Shown here in pieces: positions 60,045 to 64,000 of a DNA stretch of 64,000 bases (within the stretch, counting starts at the first letter, position 1; every line of letters begins with the position of its first letter). This stretch comes from Capitulum mitella (Eukaryota; Arthropoda; Thecostraca; Pollicipedomorpha; Pollicipedidae). The position numbers and the translations under genes are program-made. The notes beneath the pieces were generated by a model, which saw nothing but the letters and a program-made list of their open reading frames with translations, had not been told where the DNA came from and did not search any database. The stretch lies in the NCBI GenBank assembly GCA_030062745.1, contig CP099844.1, forward strand, positions 22,258,596 to 22,322,595. Reading direction: 5' to 3'.

Positions 60045-60620
60045 ATTCGTCGAGGAAAGGTCCATAGGAAAAAGGTTCGTAGAGAAATGGTTCGTAAGAG
60101 AAAACGTTCGTAAGAAAAAAGGTTTGTAGGAGAAAAGTTCATATGGGAAAACGTTCATAAGGAAAAAGGTTCGTAACCAAGGGTTCGCAAACGTAAGATT
60201 CGTATCGGAAAAGGTTCTTTTCGGGAAAGGAGCAGACCTAAAACAACAACCTAACCTAATCTAACTTTTTGCCCTAGAGGAACTTTTGCCCCAGACAAAC
60301 TTTTGTCCGAAACAAATTTTTGTGAGTTTAACTTTTGTCCTGGACAGACTCTTGTTATAATCGAAGTTATGCCCTATACGAATTTTTGCTAGACGAAACT
60401 TTGTCTTAGACGAACTTTTGTCCCGTACCAACTTCAGCGAGACGAAATTCTGTCCTAGACGAACTTTTGTCCTGCACAAACTTTACCCATACCAACTTTC
60501 GCAGGACGAAATTTTGCGCAGACGAACTTTTGTCCGACGAACTTTCGTCCTTTCGAACTATTACCCAACGAACTATTGCCCTACGAACTGAAGTCCGACG
60601 AATTTCTGCCCGAAAACCGT
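60045..60620. repeat. Two opposed arrays of a degenerate ~18-base repeat (fold-back)
   Basis: At 60045-60235 units read AGGTTCGTAAGAAAAA with small changes, about ten copies. At 60270-60620 units read GACGAACTTTTGTCC, about eighteen copies. The second word (ACGAACTTTT) is nearly the reverse complement of the first (AAAAGGTTCGT), so the arrays point in opposite directions around a 35-base spacer and could fold into a long imperfect hairpin. Confidence 0.8.
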
Positions 60621-60694
60621 GTGTGGCATATGAGGTGGCACCATTCTTTGGGTTGCTGTTGGCAGTGTTTGTCTGTATTGAACAGTGTGGAGGC

Positions 60695-60962
60695 ACGAAG
60701 CCAACATTTTCTTCCGGGGAGGGGAGGGGGGCAAATATCAAATTTTGTCTTATGCTACTGGCATATGACGAAATTTATAAGAAAAAAGCGGAAGTTTTAT
60801 GTGATTTACGTCATATTTAACGCACAGAAAAACGTATGTTTGTTTTGCAACATATGTATGGTCACTATTATGTATTCCTGCGAAATCGCCTAACATCTAG
60901 TGCAGACCGCTTGGCTCAGGGGGGGGGGCATGGCCCCCATGGCCTCCCCTTGGCTACGTCGC
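60695..60962 (+). mobile_element. MITE-like repeat, copy 3
   Basis: Same orientation as copy 2. It begins near GAAGCCAACATTTTCTTCCG, then CTTATGCTACTGGCATATGA, TCCTGCGAAATCGCCTAACA, CTAGTGCAGACCGCTTGG, a G run, GGCCCCCATGGCC and the end CCCTTGGCTACGTC. It is the least-decayed end of the three. No coding capacity. Confidence 0.8.
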
Positions 60963-63900
60963 TGACAGTGTGCTGTGAAATGGTAAAATATACGATCACG
61001 ATAAAAGATATCGTCTTACCTGTGAAGTGCTTTTGGTAATGCGTAGTTGTCACCCGATCCTGTCTCGCTTATGCGTGGATAACGAGGATAAAAGCTGATC
61101 GTTGCGTGCAGTAACCCGATACTTTACCCCCTGATTGCATCTCGACCACTTCATTATCGTGTTTTTACCTTATGACATACTCGCTGGCTGGTATGCGTGG
61201 TCGTTTACAAGATAACCTGTGGTCTGCGATTCGATCGCCGCCGCCTCCCCACTAGCCCATGAACGATTGTTCAAAACACGGACAGATGTGAAACCGAAGT
61301 AATCGAATGCTACCAAATGACCGCTTAGTCGCTCGTTCCCCGGCAAAATTCGAAGTCTGAGTGTTTTTCAGACGTCGTTGATGGATGGCGGGGAGCGAGG
61401 CGGACACAGATCAGTAATAAGTAGGCCAGTGATTACCAATCGTGGCCGGTTCGGTGCCAGGTCCCTGGAACGCCGCCGGCTCGGCCATCGGTCTCGGGGC
61501 CTTCGTCACCTGCAGCGCGGTCCATCTGTCCGTCTATCCAACACGCAGAGTGGGAGCTTCATCGCAAATATCCTCAGAAGGTCGGGTGAAAATTGGTGTG
61601 AGATAGATTTCGCATGGGCATATTTCGTACAGGCCTGCTATAATTTCATATTACTAGTCTAAATTATTGTCAAATGTTAGATGCCTCGGAGTCTGTGAAA
61701 ACGGTACTCGAATTTGAAAGACCTTTTGAGAAGAAATTATTTGTGACAGCAAGGAGCAGATTTGTTTTCCATGTGAATAGGATCCTGAAGGCCGACAACA
61801 TTACCGGTCGTGCATAAAACAAAACTTTCGCTGTATGCAGTTATACCAGTCCCTTTCACTGTCCGCCAAACACGCCGTTTTTACCATGTTTCCACGCGGA
61901 AACTGAACAAGCCCGTGTTTAGATTCCACGTGTCATGACAAAGGAAATGATCGGCAGAAGGGTTCTTACCAGAACGACTTTCAGACCCAGACCGGACATC
62001 GGCCCCTGCAACGCGCTGTGCCGCCTGCGAACAGGTTGAACGGTCGCAACTGGTACCACGTGCCGCAGACCGACCAGTACGGTCGCATGTCGGCGTGCTG
62101 AGCAGTCCAAAATATTTCTGGTTTGGAAATGCGAAAGATGCGACGCAAAAAGTGTGTCAAAAGAAAAAGTGTCGCCGACGGGTTCCCGTTGACCCGACTG
62201 TTGCGGTGTCGGTCGGTCCCGCTGCGCAGCCGCAGTCGGCTTCCACGCTCGGCACTGCCTGGCTCATCTGGCATTGCCCGGCCGCCATAGGCGCGGCGTC
62301 CGACCCGTTGGTCCCACTGGTCCCGACCATCCCGCTGGTCCCGCCCCGTTGGTCCGGTCCCGACTGTCCCGCTGGTCCCAGTCCCGTCGGTGTGGGCCGT
62401 GTAGCCGTAGTGTGCGCGCCGCTGCGGTCTGCCGCCACCCGGAACTATCCGGCCCGACCATCTGGCCGGCCGCGCCGCCTGACGCGCCGTGACCTGTGTC
62501 GACGCCGGCCCGCACCTGCGGCCCGGCAGGCCCGGCGCCCCGTCACGGCGTGACGGACCGTGTGACGGTGTGGCGCCGACCGCGTCCTGTGGCGGTGTGA
62601 CGTGTCGTCTGGTTCCCGTGGCGTCCTAGTGCCTGCCCCCTAGCGCTGGGGCCATGTGACTCCGAGATTTGTTATCAGGTTGTGGAAGCACATCTCTGTG
62701 CCATCTCATCCTGTGCTCCATGTCGTGTTCGTGTCAGTAGGCTTGGTCACACGTCAGCGCGTTAGGTCCATATGTCGTCGGGCGGTATTTGATTCTATGG
62801 AACGCGTGAAGACTTACCTTTAACCGCCGCCGTTAGTATGTTGACTTCCCTTGTTGTATTTGGTTCAGGTACATTAAGACGCTATGTCGTATCCTAATTC
62901 CAACGACTTACCGTGAGCAGATTCGCAGCGAGCGTGGCATCTAACGGTTGCGTCCCCGTCCTCCATCCCTTGTTTATTCAGCCTAACATAAACATCCACT
63001 AATGTCCCCAGTGGCGCTGTCCTGGTGGCTGGGGCGATGACCTCGCGGACAGGAGGAGAGGGGAGGAAAAACGAAAAACGAGAGGCGAGGAGGGCGCAGA
63101 AAATGGGAGGTGTGCCGTGCGGCGACGCCTCTCCTGAGCCTGTCGAGAGTTGTACAGAATGGTCGGACGAGAGCACGTCTTGGCGTCGCCAGAGGGTATT
63201 CCAGATTAAGGTGTGCGGACACCTTCCGTAGGTCCTGGGGCCCGTCTTAAAACAGGCGTATTGGCGACATCCAGCACGTTTGGCACGTTCCTCAAAGTGC
63301 TGCTCGATAACTTCTTTGCCCCGTCACGCCTCACCGTCGCAAATGCACTCCGTTTGACCGACCCTTGGGTCGAGGTAAGCGCAGGAGGCGTGATAGTTTT
63401 CATTCGCCAACTTGTGATTTGTTACCAATTCACGATGACGAACGACTTAAATCCACAGGGCAGTTTCAGGCATGCTTTCCTGGAAGGAGTGATTTTGTTT
63501 ACTCGGCGCAGCAACTAAGTAAACCAAATAAGCGATCTGTCCCTTCCGTAAACTCACCAAATACTCACCCACTCGTCTCAGGACAGATTTGCCAGTAAAT
63601 CGCGAAGAACGCTCGCAAGCTCTTGAATGCAAGTGAAATGATAGAGGGTCTGTGCGCAATGTTCTCTAGTAAAGGCTGTGGGTTCTGATGATTCAGTACG
63701 CTGATATCGACATTATGAGATTAGTAAGAGGTCATACTCGCCCTTTTCCCGGTGGTAGCTCAGGACTCGGGTGCTGGGGCTCCTCGGGCCTTCAGCAGTC
63801 GTCCCGGAGTCACCAGCAGCACTCCTGTCCGTCTGTGGCGTCCGAAACACGATTACTAGGCCCACCCTGACACTTACGGCATCTCTTAATGCTCCCGTCT

Positions 63901-64000
63901 GAACATATTGGCGCGTGTTTCACCAGTGTGAAACCGCCACCATGTGACCACCAGCGTGGTGTGACCACCAGCGGCCCTGCAGCGGCGTCCCGCGAGAGCG
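60963..64000. other. No recognised gene
   Basis: Mixed sequence with a GC-rich patch at 62160-62600 containing imperfect CCCGCTGGTCC/GTTGGTCC repeats. No exon, RNA gene or element recognised. Confidence 0.4.

Overview
The window is animal nuclear DNA, most probably from an arthropod and likely a crustacean. The support is genes with GT-AG introns, an Ajuba/Jub LIM protein whose LIM domains read almost like the insect ones, an arthropod-type troponin C, and a TATA-driven two-exon gene for a small secreted Gly/His/Tyr-rich protein. Most of the sequence is GC-rich and CpG-rich, with long GC islands between genes. A barnacle-like crustacean would fit, but the species call is inference.

Layout. 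0.2-1.0 kb (+): secreted Gly/His/Tyr-rich peptide gene with a TATA box. 1-8.3 kb: no recognised gene; degenerate repeats and a 3-kb AT-rich block almost without CpG. 8.35-13.5 kb (+): Ajuba (jub), eight coding exons with three LIM domains. 15.3-18.8 kb (-): troponin C, with two alternative last coding exons; its first exon was not found. 21.6-24.3 kb: a broken Penelope-like retroelement (-) facing an inverted partial copy (+). 31.0-35.5 kb (+): seven exons encoding the FERM domain of a PTPN3/PTPN4 (Ptpmeg)-like protein; no PDZ or phosphatase exons were found downstream. 39.0-39.8 kb (-): LINE 3' remnant. 45.2, 52.7 and 60.7 kb: three copies of one ~260-bp MITE-like repeat. 51.8-52.4, 55.65-55.85 and 60.0-60.6 kb: tandem or fold-back arrays. 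56.4 kb (+): first coding exon of an unrecognised gene after a CCG-repeat leader.

The genes do not form a single pathway. Jub is a junctional scaffold of the Hippo pathway, Ptpmeg is a cortical FERM phosphatase, troponin C is a muscle calcium switch, and the first gene encodes a secreted, cuticle- or peptide-like product. Three exons of two otherwise well-conserved host genes each carry one apparent extra base, most easily explained by consensus errors. The points most worth following up are the paired terminal exons of troponin C, the tandem copying of an exon end plus splice donor in the FERM gene, the CpG-free block, and the fold-back repeat.
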